A stretch of DNA of 64,000 nt from Adiantum capillus-veneris (GCA_014529385.2 CM043967.1:4027001-4091000); one strand, 5' to 3'; shown: positions 10,688 to 24,076, counted from the first letter of the stretch. Notes: generated by a model from the letters alone, not told the origin. Translations and numbers: made by a program.

Positions 10688-12090
10688 TGCCACCCAAAAG
10701 TGTTGCCCGTGGCAGAAGGCCATCAACCAAATTCATAGAGAATCCATAACGTGTCATCCCAATATAGGAGGAGTCAGAGAGCGGTTTTGACACCGACTCG
10801 GAGGCTGGTAGTGAGACCGATTCGAACTTGGATATGTAAGAGGCTTGGAAGTAGGAGGACTTCTAGCACTCGACGGGTTCCAGGCACCGATGATTGGAGA
10901 GGGTAGAGAGAAGGTAGTAGAGGCAAACACACATTAGGGCATTGAAAGACTCAAAGGAAACCAGACCCAAATATAGTAATTGAAACGGATGATACCGACC
11001 TGTGGGACGCAGACACTGATCACTACACCGAGAAGAAGTCTAGGGAGCGTAGCTCAGATTTGAAAGACAAGACCAGACACCATGGAAGATCCACTAATCT
11101 GAAGATTGCCTTTCTAGTATTCAAAGGAGGCAAGAAAGACGATCGAGATGTTCACATTCAAACTTTCGATCACTATGTGGAGCTCAAAAACATTGGTGAA
11201 GATGAACGAGGGAACTATTTTCCTCATACCAAGGACGTATCTCGAAAATGGTACTACCGTTATCCAGTCTCCTAGCTCCGAGCATACAATAAGCTGATCA
11301 AAGCATTTAGGCTTGAATTACCCAGATAATAAATGAGACGAATATATTTTATGCGAACTCAACAAAATCAAACAAGGGAATTTGTCATTTCAGAGCTACA
11401 TGGAGAAGATTAAAGAGCTCACCAGACAGCTACATGAACCCCCATCCAAAAAGCGAATGAGGACTTTGTTTCTTAACGGGTTCATAAGTAAAAAGGTAAG
11501 GGAACAGGAGGTTCCAGTCCCAACAAAGAAATTCAATGATCTAGTACAACAAGCTCTAAAATTGGAACAACAAGCAAAAAAGGAAAAGTAACACAAGAGC
11601 AGAAGGAATTGCAGTGACAGTGAGACAACCACGAAAGAGTCTGAGACTACCTCTAGTTCTAGTTCATCGGACAGTGACTTGGATGATAAAGCTAATAGTA
11701 AAAAAAAGGGGTCTTGGACGAAGAAGCTAGAGGAGATGTCCTAACAAATTGCTGATATGGGAAAAACCAGACCTTCAGTGAGAAAACTATAAACCTGGTG
11801 TTCACATTGCAGATGTAAAGATAATCGATCATATGAATGTTCCCAATGCATGTATTGTAAAGCTTATGGGCATGCGTGGAACAAATGTGGGAGTAGAATT
11901 CATCACTTCAAGAAAGGCAAGGACTTATTTATGATCGCACTGGTGAATCAAGAACCAATAAAGATTGAGGAGGCAAGTGGCTCCAAAGAGAACGAGACCA
12001 ACACAACTGCAAGAGGGGGCAGAGGCAGGTACCAAGGGGTACTAGCCGGGACAGAGGGAGAGTTAACTTTGGCAAAAGGAGTCTAGATTT
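10688..12090 (+). pseudogene. Ty3/gypsy gag remnant with zinc knuckle
   Basis: Degenerate frames run from an ATG at 10688 (MPPKSVARGRRP...) through the gag body (11060-11275; 11382-11591, MSFQSYMEKIKELTRQLHEP) to a CCHC zinc knuckle of the form C-x2-C-x4-H-x4-C (CMYCKAYGHAWNKC, near 11848-11890). Several stops and frameshifts break it. It is the Gag part of the same remnant whose protease, RNase H and integrase pieces follow to 14250. Confidence 0.65.
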
Positions 12091-12859
12091 CTATACTCAA
12101 GGCAAATATGGCCATTGTGTAGCTCAATGGCAAGATGCTTCCAAACCAGAAGGTTCACAACAGAAAACACCCAAACCAATGTCAATAAGGGTAGTCACCA
12201 GAAGCAGGCGTGTAGTTATTGAGAAAATTCTAGAAGAATTGAGTAGAAGCAGGATGTTGAAGAAGCAGAACTGAGTAGAAGCAGGCTGTTGAAACGAAGA
12301 AATGGGAGCAGTAGTGAGACACATTGAAGGCAAAAGGCAAGGGGAAAGTGGTCGATCAATGGCAGGAACAACGAGAGCTGGCGGCAAAGATTATAAAAAA
12401 CCTGGCAACAACATCCACAGTGTTCAGCTGGTAGGATAATTCAAAAATTACCGCCTCAGCCTTCAGTGGCCCAAGAACAAAAACATCTCAAGGTGTCAAG
12501 GAAGAGAAATCAATGACTGGACTAAATGAATATGTGATTGTTGCTGTAGAAAGTCTCCTAGAAGAAGTAAAGCAAGTCAAATTAGACTTGATCGAGGTTG
12601 GAAGTACTAAGATGGTAAAAGATTGATCAGAGAGTTTACTACAAAATATGTCAGCTAGAGTCAATGCAGTGGAGCTGTGAAGATAGTCAAATGGAGAAAA
12701 GATCTTCCAATTCAGATTGTAGCTCTGGTAATGAACAGAATGAGATATATGTAAAGGTCAGTGAAAAAATCTAGACGTTGACAGTAGAAACTGGCTGGCA
12801 TCAGACGCACATTACCAGAAGCTGCAAAGTTCACCAGACATAAGAGGAAGGCAGAAGCT

Positions 12860-13140
12860 GAGGCAAGAGCAATGGACTTGACAACCATAAGGGATGATGA
12901 GGTCCTAGTTATTAAAGTTGATTACAAGCTTAGGAAGTAGTGGGAACCATTATTTGGAGTGATATGAGATGGGGAAGCTGGAATTAATATTCTTGGAGAG
13001 CATCTGAGGCAAAAACTGGGGATTCATGATTGAAATCCAGCACCATTTAGAGTATGAATGGATGATCATAGGATACTTCAAGCCACAGGACTAGTTGAGA
13101 ATATGCAAATCCACGCAATGGATCTAAATTGGCCCATCTT
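12860..13140 (+). pseudogene. Gypsy aspartic protease remnant
   Basis: A broken frame reads DGEAGINILGEHLRQKLG..., the pattern of a retroviral-type protease active-site region (D-x-G-A-x-I-N) with the Asp-Gly pair altered by context, followed by a VWMDDHRILQATGLVENMQIH-like strand region. Stops occur throughout. The reverse transcriptase that should follow is absent; sequence jumps to RNase H at about 13150. Confidence 0.45.
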
Positions 13141-13149
13141 GATGGGAAG

Positions 13150-14250
13150 ACTATCTAGTCTACTTTGCTAGTTGTCGATTTAGCTCAATTGAACATGGAT
13201 ACTCCACTACAAAGCGAGAAGCATTAGGAATGGTTTTCAGTGCCACAAAGTTCGGACACTACTTGTTGGGAAAATTATTCCACTACTATGTCAATCATCA
13301 GGTACTCCTCTTTTTCATTAAAAAAAGTGATCATTCAAGGTAGGCTGATCAATTCGATGATGTTTTTGATGGAATTTGAGTTTAAAATCTTCCATAAGCC
13401 AAGAAAGGCACATTGGGTGGTGCATATTTTCTATCAAGAAGTATAGAGGGCATCTCAGACACATCACTAAGGGATGAACCAGTAGATGTCGAGCTATTCC
13501 AAAGTGCAGCAATAGAAGGACCAAATCCGGAATGACAGGTTGTGTATGACTTTCTTCGACTTGGAAGTTTTATAGAAGATTTGTCCCAGGAAAACAAAAA
13601 GGCATTGACAATAAACATTTTGAATTTCACCATCATTCAAGGAGCTCTATATAGACTGGGTATTGATGGGGCACTTTGCAGATGTGTACCTATGCAAGGA
13701 TGAATGCAAGTTATCACAGAGGCTCATAATATGGACGCAAGTGGGCACTTCTCCACCGATACTACCTATAAGAAAATCTTGTAGGGAGGCCTCTACTGGG
13801 GCAAAGCATGATCACTACAAAATCAACAGCAATCTTCTTGTATGAGAACATTATTTGCAGATATGGTTGCCCCATCGAGATAGTCTCATATCAGGGTACA
13901 CACTTCATGAATGAAATAATTTAGATACTGACTAATATATTTTCAGTTAAGCACATGAAATCCACGCCATACTATCCCAGGTGCAATGGTAAGGTAGAAA
14001 GCAATAACAAAATAGTAAAGACAATCCTAACAAAGTTGGAGCCACATCAATGGGATACAAAGCTTCAAACAACATTATGGGCCTATAGGACTGCCCACAA
14101 GGTCACTATTGGCATGAAACCCTTCAGAACGGTCTATCACAGAGACAATCGTCCTGATGGAGTTTGTAATCCCAAGTCTCAGGCTAGCGGTGGAGCATGG
14201 TATGGACTAACACAAATCTCAAGCAGCACTTAGATGCAACCGACATAAAA
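13150..14250 (+). pseudogene. Gypsy RNase H and integrase remnant
   Basis: The RNase H end reads TTKREALGMVFSATKFGHYL, then a degenerate connector, then an integrase zinc-finger/core region including HTIPGAMV-type and SYYPRCNG-KVESNNK motifs (ORF 13955-14233: YYPRCNGKVESNNKIVKTIL, WAYRTAHKVTIGMKPFRTVY). This is the C-terminal half of a Ty3/gypsy polyprotein. Many stops; not functional. Confidence 0.7.
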
Positions 14251-14324
14251 TATCTAAAGCAAGGGATCAATAAGATGGTAACAAGAAGCATGGAGCAAGG
14301 ATCCAAATTCAACAACAACTCAAG

Positions 14325-14480
14325 CATGCCATGCAAGGCTTTCCAACTTATGAATCAGGTTAAAGCAAGGAAAACCATCATGCAAGGTTTTTGAAACTAT
14401 GAGTTGGATTAAAGCAAGGAACATAACCATCGTGCAAGGCTTTTAATCCCAAAAGTCATTGTAAAAGTTATCAAGCAAGG
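14325..14480 (+). repeat. Minisatellite, about 50-bp unit, roughly 3 copies
   Basis: Successive imperfect units contain atgcaaggctttt... followed by ...gttaaagcaagg, at about 14330, 14380 and 14432. It lies just after the gypsy integrase remnant and may derive from its 3' region. Confidence 0.6.
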
Positions 14481-16168
14481 GAACACAAGATGGTACCAAG
14501 AAGGTGGGGGCATACATGCAAGGCATCATGCAAGGAATGAACAAAGCAAGGTTCTTGAATCTGCGTCAGTTTGACCAAGTAGTATTTTCAAAACTAAGCT
14601 CGCATATCAAGTCAAGATCTCTCGCAGAGGGTAACAAGGGCCATCCTCAATATGTTTTAAAGGACTCCAAACAAGATACACATCAAGGGAAAAGGTTACA
14701 TCTTGAACCAAGGCCATGGTGTATTTAATTCTAATAAGATATGCAAGGCATGCACAAGGTTGCATAAGTACACACATGTTTTAATCTACGCCTTTCTGCA
14801 TGAGGATCCCTATGGAGTTATGCATAAGGGTGCACACAAGATTTATAATTGGCATTTATTTTGCCTTATGCTATTTTTTAGTATGTTTTGGACATGAAAA
14901 TTTTCTCCAACGCATTTATTTTTCCTCTATGGACAAAAAACGACTCATTTATGATTGAATCTCTTCATTCTAATATGCACACAAGAGATGCCAACTTTTC
15001 TTTTCAGTAAGCATGGTTATGGACCATAGAATACAATGGTGGGCTTTAATTTTCCTATTCTTTTTCATTCCATAGATAGCTAGGCATTCCACTACTATGC
15101 TCTATGTTACATGCATGGCATGTATTCTATTGAATGATCGATGCAATGACATATCAATACATGATGATTCACATATAGTGAGGACAAGGGACCTTGAATA
15201 TCACAATGATTCAAGCTCATGACAACATTTTCTAAGGCATTAGGATGGCTCAACTTACGAAGCAGGGTCCTACAGTCATCTCGCTCTTACCAAGTGACAA
15301 TTTTCTTGAGGTTATGAAGGCAACATGTAACATTCCTATGTTTATTCTTTTAATGTTTTCTAGAATCTTGAAAGCAAGATTGGATTATGAAGATCTCATG
15401 ACTCCAAGAGTAGTGATCTTCTCTATGGCACTTGTTAATAGTCACAATGGATAACATGGTCTTGAAGCTCATGGAGTTCAATTTAGCCATACAAATACAA
15501 TTTCTCATTTGCAAAGGAGAACGACACAAATAGTCAAGCTATCGACATCAATTTGAGACGTATTCCACATATGTAGAGTATGAGATCTCATGGACTATGA
15601 CGTTTTCAGGATGGGTCCTAAGGTACTGATCACTCTTATTCTATGAGGATCATTATGACACTCTCTTTCTAGACAATTATGTGGCCAAGGTTTTCTATTT
15701 GAATATGATTAAGATTCTACAAAGTGGCAAGATAAAAAAGTATGACAACCTTATGAGTGGTTGTCGGGTAGTAATGGACATTCTTGTAACCTTACCTACT
15801 ATTCATACTAATAGGTGCATCAAGATATGCCACTTATGAAGTGTTTATATTACAAGCATTTTGATTTTCTTTTTACATCTCATCAACCTATATGGTTACT
15901 AGTGTGGCGATTGTACTTTTATGATGTTTACAGAGTTTTACGTCAAGTGGAAGGATAGACCTAAAGAAGGTTGCACTTGCAAAAACAACATTGTGATGGA
16001 GAAATGATTTTCCACTTTTTTTCCAAGACATCTCGAAGGGAGTAGTGTGAGGATAAGGGTCCTGGGCAAGGGGCCATTAGCCCATAAGGCATGAGAGGGG
16101 GCTTAAGGTAGCATAAGGCTATATAACAATGGTCGAGCAATGAATTATATGCCATTTTCCTTGGTCTT

Positions 16169-16170
<2 letters not shown>

Positions 16171-16243
<73 letters not shown>
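16171..16243. repeat. (CT)36 microsatellite
   Basis: Uninterrupted CT run of 73 bases. Confidence 0.98.
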
Positions 16244-16247
<4 letters not shown>

Positions 16248-16972
16248 CTCTATTCGTACAACAACAATGTTGCTCCTATTGATTGAGTGGGATTCACCTT
16301 TTGTCGCAAGTTATGGCATGGTGTAAGGAAGAGCTAGTAGCTAATAAAAGTACTAAGTGAGACCATCTTTCCTTTGTTAGAAAAAGTGTTTTTGGCGAGT
16401 CTCTAGCGAGTATTGTGGTGGCCCCCAACTTTATAGATGTAATGGTCTAATAAAGTACACTTTCACGTCAATTTAAAAGCCACAGTGTGCTAAACATGTG
16501 CTTTTTTTGAAAGTCACGACAAATGTCAAAATCTACAATATGAGTAGGTGTGGACTCTAGAGTGGCATATTACTCTAAATGGTCATCTTTTTTATATGAA
16601 TTGCTTGTCTACATTAGCTATTGCTGCATACTTTTTTTGTGTCATTAATTTGAGTATGTGTGTAGAGGAAGATGTATTTTTTTAATTCCATACTACTGGT
16701 CCCATCACCTTATCGTAGTATACAATCGCGTATTGCTACAACCAGCTCTGTACATGGCTTTTTTTCACACTATTTCCTTCAATGTGGATAATTATATCAA
16801 TGATTTCTTCTACAATTATACACTCCTTTGCAATTTCTGAAAGTGGTGCATGACACCTCTCGAAAGATTCTCTCAAACATTCAAATATGCAACATGTTGC
16901 AAATGTTCCGTTGAGCTTCTCCACACATTATGCATGAGTCATTTAGTTGGCTTAGGAGTACTATTCAGGCAT

Positions 16973-16974
<2 letters not shown>

Positions 16975-17012
<38 letters not shown>
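16975..17012. repeat. (GA)19 microsatellite
   Basis: Uninterrupted GA run of 38 bases. Confidence 0.98.
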
Positions 17013-17015
<3 letters not shown>

Positions 17016-17459
17016 CTCCTTTTGGTATCTCTTGGGCTAGCTACCCAGCTTGATGGTACAAAGCGAGAAAGTAAGCAATCTTGAAGAGTTATGGGCCCAT
17101 AAATGTTAATGGTATTGTAATCATAACGCAACTCAAGAGTGGAGTTGGCTCCAAAATTGCCTATAACATTTGGAATGCGATTTGATTTGTCATCTTTGTT
17201 CCTCTCTCCTCATTTGCATCTACACGTCCTCCTTGTGAGCAAGATGCAATAGTAGTTTTACTTTATCACCTAATCTACAATAGAGAGGATGCCCCCCCTC
17301 TTCGTGATTTATCGAGGTTGGTAAACTGCTACCAAATCTAGTAGTACAAACTAGGCAAGGCAAGTGTGACACATGGGTGTCGGGCAAGCTAAAAAGAGAG
17401 CATGTTTGGGCGCTTATAGTGTCAAACATAGGAAAATGACCAATCTTATATAAACTCTT

Positions 17460-17705
17460 TCATTGAACGGAGCATGAATGAGACGTATTTGGCTGGCAAA
17501 GGTGTAGTAGCATGAGTGTGAAGTGTGGATTTCAATCCCCTTGATGCCTTCTGCACACAAAATTTTATGTATGTCCACTGATGGTTGATGATGGGCAAGG
17601 GGGTCAAGCTGGATGATTTCACACACTAAAAGGCATCGCAGTCAGCCAGTGTGCTTTTCCTATCTCATTTCACACATGTTTCGATGGACGTGTGCAACAG
17701 GGGTC
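17460..17705 (+). mobile_element. Degenerate second copy of the Harbinger-like MITE (right part)
   Basis: The right end, read on the minus strand from 17705 (GACCCCTGTTGCACACGTCC), aligns with the right terminal inverted repeat of the element at 48837-49183 and is followed by TAA at 17706-17708. Upstream, ttgatgatgggcaaggggg...caagctgg aligns with the tRNA-like A-box region of that element. The left end was not securely located. Confidence 0.45.
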
Positions 17706-18454
17706 TAAGTCAGTGGTGGGGTGTTAAAGCATGATGGCTCATAATTGCTAGTGTAATAATAGAGCTTTACGTGACTGAGAGTGGAGTTGGCTCTAATGTA
17801 ATCATGTTGCATAAAGTACCTGGTAATAGAGCTGGCTTCAACACTGACAATGAGATTCACCCCAATATCTCATTATCTCTGTCTTTCTTGCTTGTGTCTT
17901 TGCCTCCAAAGATATATGAGTAATACATGAGCACCTTACCTACAATATTTGAAAATTTCCTCCTCCCCTTTGTCAACCTTGGGCTTATAATGCTACATAT
18001 CTTGCCAATACAAACCAACTATATCAAGAGGTTGTTAAAAGATCAGGGCTCCTAGTTGCCAACACAATTGTAGTCAAAGAACTATGAGTTCCCAAGTGTT
18101 GAGTTGTCTTTTAACATCATGTCATAAGCCATGCCATATATGTTTCTCTCTAGATATTGCAAGTATATAGCTCTTTGGATCTCACACTTGCTTGCATCTC
18201 TGCCTATGTTTTTTAGTGCAAGGTATGGTGGAGTGCACATCATCAACTAATCACAAGCATTATAAGAAAGTTCTTACTATAAGGTGTGTATATAGTTATT
18301 AGTGTATTTAAGCACCACTAGCACCTTGATACCCTAAAACATTAGAAGCAAAAAAAGTAGGTCACTTACTTGTTTATCTTTGCAGTTATTTTGGCCATCA
18401 TGCTAACTCTCGCTAAAGAATGACTCCAATATTAAAATCGTGACTTGTAAGCAT

Positions 18455-18455
<1 letters not shown>

Positions 18456-18518
<63 letters not shown>
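18456..18518. repeat. (CT)n microsatellite
   Basis: Uninterrupted CT run of 63 bases ending in a C run. Confidence 0.98.
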
Positions 18519-18520
<2 letters not shown>

Positions 18521-18751
18521 CCCCAATGTGGTTAATTAGTTTTCCTTGAGTAATAGGTCATGATCATGAATTTAAGACTTGTAGGATAGATATTTGAGGT
18601 CTCTTGGAATTATTCCTATGACTTTAATCCCCCCCTCCTCCCGCCCAAAGTATGGTTAATTCATTTTCCTCTTGAGCAACAGGTCGTGATCATGAATTAA
18701 AGACTTGTAGGATAGATATTTGAGGTTTCTTGGCATTATTCCTACGATGTT

Positions 18752-18753
<2 letters not shown>

Positions 18754-18819
<66 letters not shown>
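18754..18819. repeat. (CT)n microsatellite
   Basis: Uninterrupted CT run of 66 bases, followed by alternating purine-pyrimidine sequence (gtgcacacgcatgcgcacgtgc). Confidence 0.98.
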
Positions 18820-18822
<3 letters not shown>

Positions 18823-19136
18823 CACACGCATGCGCACGTGCATGTGCACGAATGTGGATTTCTTGCAATGCAAATGTGTCACAATGTAGAAAAATATAGA
18901 GGCTTGCATGCTATGCATTACACCACCCACATAGCCCCCAATTAGAAATGCACGTTCTTCTAACATAGAGAAATGAGCCGCAAGATGACATCTAGTTGGA
19001 ATATTTCATCTACTTTGTCAAATTCAAGAGGATATTCATGTATAGGCTTTAGCCATCCATTAGTGGGTGATAAACAGAGGAAAAGTTCAACCTCGTACTT
19101 AGATTTTCAAACAATTCTCTTCAGAAGAGACTTATC

Positions 19137-20576
19137 CTATGTGGTTTCGATTAGAGATGGTTGACTTTGGCAAGCACGATAGTTGAAGATGTGAGCGATA
19201 ATCAAATTAGCCATATGATGAGGTTTGAAAGTCTTCTTGATAGATATGAAATGTGCTTGGTTGCTAAACCTATCCACTATTTTCCATATACCTTTGTTGC
19301 CATGAAGAGACTTGGGTAAACCAAATATAAATTCCATATACTCTCCCATGGAGCCTCATGTATGGGCAACGATAATGACAGACTTGGTTGCTTACCTTTA
19401 TGTAATTTCACTTTTTGGCACATCATATATTGTGTAACATAGTTCATTGATGGTCAATAGAAAATGTCTCTATAGCATGAGTGGTAGTTGTTGTTCCACA
19501 ATGTCTTGCATAAGGAGGAGCATGTGATGCTTGCATTACTTTCTCATGTAGAGCTTGTGTCACACTTAGTCTATTTCCATAAAGAAGAAATCCATCTATT
19601 TGGGTGAATGAATCTTGTGCTCTTCCATTGGTCAATGATGACATAACATTAACATAATCTACATCTATAGCAAATTGATCTATCATTGTAGTAAGATTGT
19701 TGTGATATGCAATAGATACATCATTAACTTCATCTCTACAAGAAAATGCATTTACTACTTGATTATGCTTTCCACAAATGGAAAAATATGAAAATGAAAT
19801 CGCGAAATAGAATTTTCCCACCTCATTTGTGTATCAAATAGCTTCATTTGAGTCATGCAGTACTTGATACTTGGATGATCCACCCCGAATAATAAATTGG
19901 GTACCCAAAAGATACTGCTTCCATGAGCTAAGAGCATGCATTATCATCGCAAGAAGAAGAATGCGCTCGTTTTGATGAAGACGACAACTTTCATATGTAT
20001 AGCATGGCCCTCTTGGAGTAGAAAATCACCTAAACAATCTCTGCATGCATCACAATGGATCTCAAAATGCTTGGAGAAATCAAGGAGTATCAACACAAGT
20101 TGAGGGATAAAATATTGTTTTAGAGTCTTAAAAGCTTTTTTTTTTTTTGGGTCCATTGATAATCTTTTCCTTGGTAAAATCATGTAATGGCCCAGCTAGT
20201 GCCAAAAACTTCTATATAAATCTCCTATAATAGGAGCACATATGGAGGAAACTTCAAAAATCATGGAATTTTTTTGGAATAGGTCATTCGTTTATGACCT
20301 TTAGTTTTTGTAGATCAATTCGTATACCGTTTTTGGAGACGATACAACCCCAATATCGTATCTCTTGCAATAAAATTTCACTTTTCTTGCCATTGATTTA
20401 AAGCTTATGATCATGCAAATCTTGAAAATTTCCCCTTAGGTGATCTTTATGCTCATCGAGAGTTTTTTAGTAGATAGTGATATCATTGCAAAAGACTCTT
20501 GTGTAAGCTCGATGCTCGCAAAGTAGCCTATCTATCATCCAATTAAATGTTGTCAGTGCATTAGTGAGGCCGAAAG
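19137..20576 (-). pseudogene. Ty3/gypsy pol remnant: RT (3' part), RNase H, integrase
   Basis: Read on the minus strand from 20576: FGLTNALTTFN (reverse transcriptase motif), then degenerate RT, then RNase H start (DFSKHFEIHCDACRDCLGDFLLQEGHAI, near 20090-19995), a KHNQVVNAFS segment, and integrase core sequence (MEFIFGLPKSLHGNKGIWKIVDRFS, 19349-19270). Numerous stops. It is the 3' continuation of the RT at 24207-24255 (same strand), separated from it by the 3.6-kb insertion at 20577-24206. Confidence 0.75.
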
Positions 20577-20796
20577 ACAGAGTTGAGGTTTGGAGCGAGC
20601 TTTTTTGGGATATCGCTCTACTAACCAAATCTAGTAAAAGAGCTAGCTCTGAAAGCTTGATCCAAACAAAGTTTTCAAAGTGAGCTTTTGGAACGAGTTT
20701 TTTTCTCTCCCTCTCCTTTCTATCTATCTCCTCTCTCTCGCTCCCCTTTTGTCTCCCTCTACCTATCTCTATTACTCTCTATCTCCCACGCCTTCA

Positions 20797-20798
<2 letters not shown>

Positions 20799-20837
<39 letters not shown>
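20799..20837. repeat. (CT)n microsatellite
   Basis: CT run within a longer pyrimidine-rich stretch starting near 20700. Confidence 0.95.
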
Positions 20838-20841
<4 letters not shown>

Positions 20842-21429
20842 AAACCATGATTATGGCATACTTGTATCGTGGTAAGAGATCATAAATTTACAGGCACTTG
20901 CAATGGAGATTTACGGGCACTTGCAATGGAGAATGACATGCTAAGGGTTCTTGTTTTTGAGAAAGAGAAATTTGAGATGCAACAACACGTTTGATGCAAC
21001 TTGAAGAAGAAGTTGAGGAATGTATACGCTCTCTTGTGGCCTTGAACGCTTTGAAGGAGCGCATGAGCAACGTGGAGCATGACCATGTATTGAAGAGGAG
21101 AAATTTAACACCATAAGATGGGATGTATGGGACATGAAAAATGTATGCACAAACAAGTATTGGGTTGATGTATGTGGTAACAATGTGGATTTACATGTAG
21201 AAACACAATGGGGATAGTGTGATTGACTATATGCTACTCTTTGAAGCTATCATGTATGCATAAAGAGTTTTACGCTAGGCCAATGGACCCCAAAATCAGA
21301 CCATCGGACCTTATGTATTGACCTTACATGTGGAGAAACAACCAAGCATGATAATCTTAGCCAAAGGGAAGAGAAGTTATCTCTTTGTATGGATTCAAAT
21401 GGGCACCAATGTATATTGAAATAGTTGAG

Positions 21430-23600
21430 CAAAAGTTATGGATGACTAAGCTTCAATATGATACACCATTGGAAACTAAATAGGACGCTTTCAAGAAATT
21501 TATTTTTATTGTGCCGAAGAATGATTTTTCATAAAGCTTGTCCATGTTATCAACAAAGATAGATCACACAAAAGGTGGTTTGATAAGGAATGTCAAGATG
21601 CTCGAAAGTACTTGATAAAGCTAGATGCAACTATGGATTGAGACAACTATCAAATTCATTTGCATACATACAAGGCATTGATTCAAAAGAAGAGAATAAC
21701 ATGGGAAGTCAAGCATCAATTTCTTCAAATCCAAGAAAAGGTATATGCATGTGGAAGATTTTGGAGAAACTTGAGGGGCACGCGGGTTGAGAGTTTTGGT
21801 AACTTGAGTTTTATGATATGTGCACACATTGTAGGAAAATATATGAGCAACCAAACACTAGAAAGATGCCATTTTATGGTTACACTCTCTTTCTTTACTA
21901 TTGAGGATGTGTCCGGCAGGCTCAAAAAAATCAACTACTCATAAAATGAAAGATCTTCAAGGTATCAAGCCGAAATTGATTAAATGGATGTGAGATTTTA
22001 CACATGAGTGGATGTGTGATATGTTCAACCTTGCACTTCAGCATGGTATGCCTTGTGATTGGAGCACTAGTTGGGTCAAGCCTTTGCATAAAGGAGGGGA
22101 TTTAAAGAATGTAAATAACCACCGGAGTATAATGATTGGGTCTCTTATGGAAAATTTGTTTGGGTGCATAATGGAATAAAATTGAGGGATTGGACCGAAG
22201 AGAATGGCAAGCGTGCAAAAGGACAAGCAAGTTTTTGTTGATGCCATAGCACATTGATCATATTGTCACTCTTCGTGTTCTCATGGAGGAAAGCATGTTG
22301 AAAGGAAGCAATTGTATTGTTGCTTTGTGAACTTTAAGAAAGCCTTTGATATGATTCCACCTAACAATTTGCGGACAATGATGGAAGAACTTCAAGTGCC
22401 AAGTGAGTTTATGCTTGCGGTTTCTCGAATCTATGAGATTGTGATGTGTCAATTGTGCATGGGGAGAGGAATTTCAAAATTCTTTGCAAGCACTATTATG
22501 GTTAAACAAGGATGTCCATTATTGCCAACTCTCTTTGGTCTATGCATCGATCGATCGAAACAAATGGAAGTTGATTTTATGCAAGAAGAAGGCATTTAAG
22601 AGGTCACTATAATCATGCTTTTATTGTATGTAGATGATGTAGACTTCTAGTACACACTTTAGAGGATGCACAAAATTTTATGGTTGTTCTTGAGAACTTT
22701 TGCTTTCATAGTGGACTGATTGTGAATGAATTCAAAACAAAGGTTATGTTTGTGAAAACCAAATATAAGGAGAAGCCATGCATTGTGTACAACAATGAGA
22801 AACTTGAAGTTGTTGAGAGCTTTAAGTACCTTGGACTTGAGGTTCTGGCCAATCACAAGCGGCATGAATGTGCTATGCATCATTTGGAAGTTGGAAAGAG
22901 AGCGTACCATGCATTTGAGAACATGTGTAATGCAGGAAATATCAAATGTTGGGTTCTCGAGAAGTACCTTTTATGACACATTGGTGACACTGGTTCTTCT
23001 TTATGGAGTTGAATTGTGGGGCTGGAGCATCTCAAAGTCTACTTGGAAAGAGTTTAAGAATGTCCAAAAGCATTTTCTTACAAACTTTCTCCAAGTTAAG
23101 ACACAAAGACCATATATGCTCTACTACTTCTTGAGTTGGGATCTTTTCCAATTGAGGTTATGGGCATGGAAAGGGTTGTGAAGTACATGATAAAAAACCG
23201 TCAAAAACCCCTCACATCAACTTTCTACAATTGCATGGGAAGCAAGCAAAAAAGTTCAAAAGATGCATGAAAGCAAAATCTTCAGCACGAGATGGATGCA
23301 AGACATAGACAAGTGGTTTGGAGATGGGATGCATTACGCTTGCTATGTGATGCTTCAATAGACTCCCAAGTGAATGAAGCTTTTCTACAACGCTGATGTA
23401 TTACGGTTTGGGAGGAACATGGTGGGTCACGCTTCATACATACATTACACCACCCCGTATTTTCCCCAACTACAAAACCATGTTCTTTTGAAAGAGCTTA
23501 TATGCTTGAGCCTATCCTCTTATCACAACGATACACACTATTGCAACCATTCGACTTAGCTCCCACTCCCTTCGATGCAAGGTAGGGCGTTGGGGCAATG
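21430..23600 (+). pseudogene. LINE (non-LTR retrotransposon) reverse transcriptase remnant
   Basis: The clearest part is 22312-22599: CCFVNFKKAFDMIPPNNL (RT motif with the catalytic-region F-x-K-A-F-D), then VKQGCPLLPTLFGLCID, the characteristic LINE palm motif. A degenerate LLYVDDV-type motif follows near 22618-22640. Then comes a thumb-like region with NEFKTKVMFVKTK and VVESFKYLGLEVLANH (22680-22976), then TLVLLYGVELWG (about 22985-23020). The N-terminal half (21590-22260) is more decayed. Many stops and frameshifts. It lies entirely inside the 20577-24206 insertion. Confidence 0.8.
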
Positions 23601-23982
23601 GAGAAGAGTCAAATCAATTGTGCACATTATGCTCACTGCAAGTTCGAGAGTCTGAGTACTAAACACTATTACTGTGCTCAACTTTTGGTCACAACAAAAC
23701 TTGATTCCCTCACATTTTTAGCCATGACTTAGACCTATACACTTTCCTCTCCCAGCCTCAGTGTGGTCTCTCCGTTGTGACTTTCATCACCACAATTTTG
23801 GAGCATCAAGAATCACTCATTAGCCACACATATACTACATGACATGTAACTTTGGTCCCATAGGTCATATTTTAACTCCGAGGACAATAATAAAATCTAT
23901 CTATCTCTTCTCTCCCTCTCTCTCTCTCTCTCTCAAACTCAAGTGAGCTCCCTCTCCCTCAAGCTCAAGTGGGTTGAGCTTG

Positions 23983-23985
<3 letters not shown>

Positions 23986-24029
<44 letters not shown>

Positions 24030-24034
24030 GAGCC

Positions 24035-24070
<36 letters not shown>
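23986..24070. repeat. (CT)n-spacer-(GA)n inverted microsatellite pair
   Basis: A CT run (23986-24027) and a GA run (24036-24070) are separated by about 9 bases, so the strand can fold back on itself into a hairpin of more than 30 bp. Confidence 0.95.

Positions 24071-24076
<6 letters not shown>

Larger units (their letters stand above)
14481..17300. other. No recognisable gene
   Basis: AT-rich sequence with short, unsupported frames. Contains microsatellites at 16171-16243 and 16975-17012. Confidence 0.5.
17709..19136. other. No gene; CT tracts and a short tandem duplication
   Basis: Contains CT tracts at 18456-18518 and 18754-18819. Between them is a unit of about 115 bp occurring twice in tandem (18525-18640 and 18641-18753; both include cttgtaggatagatatttgagg). 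Confidence 0.6.
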
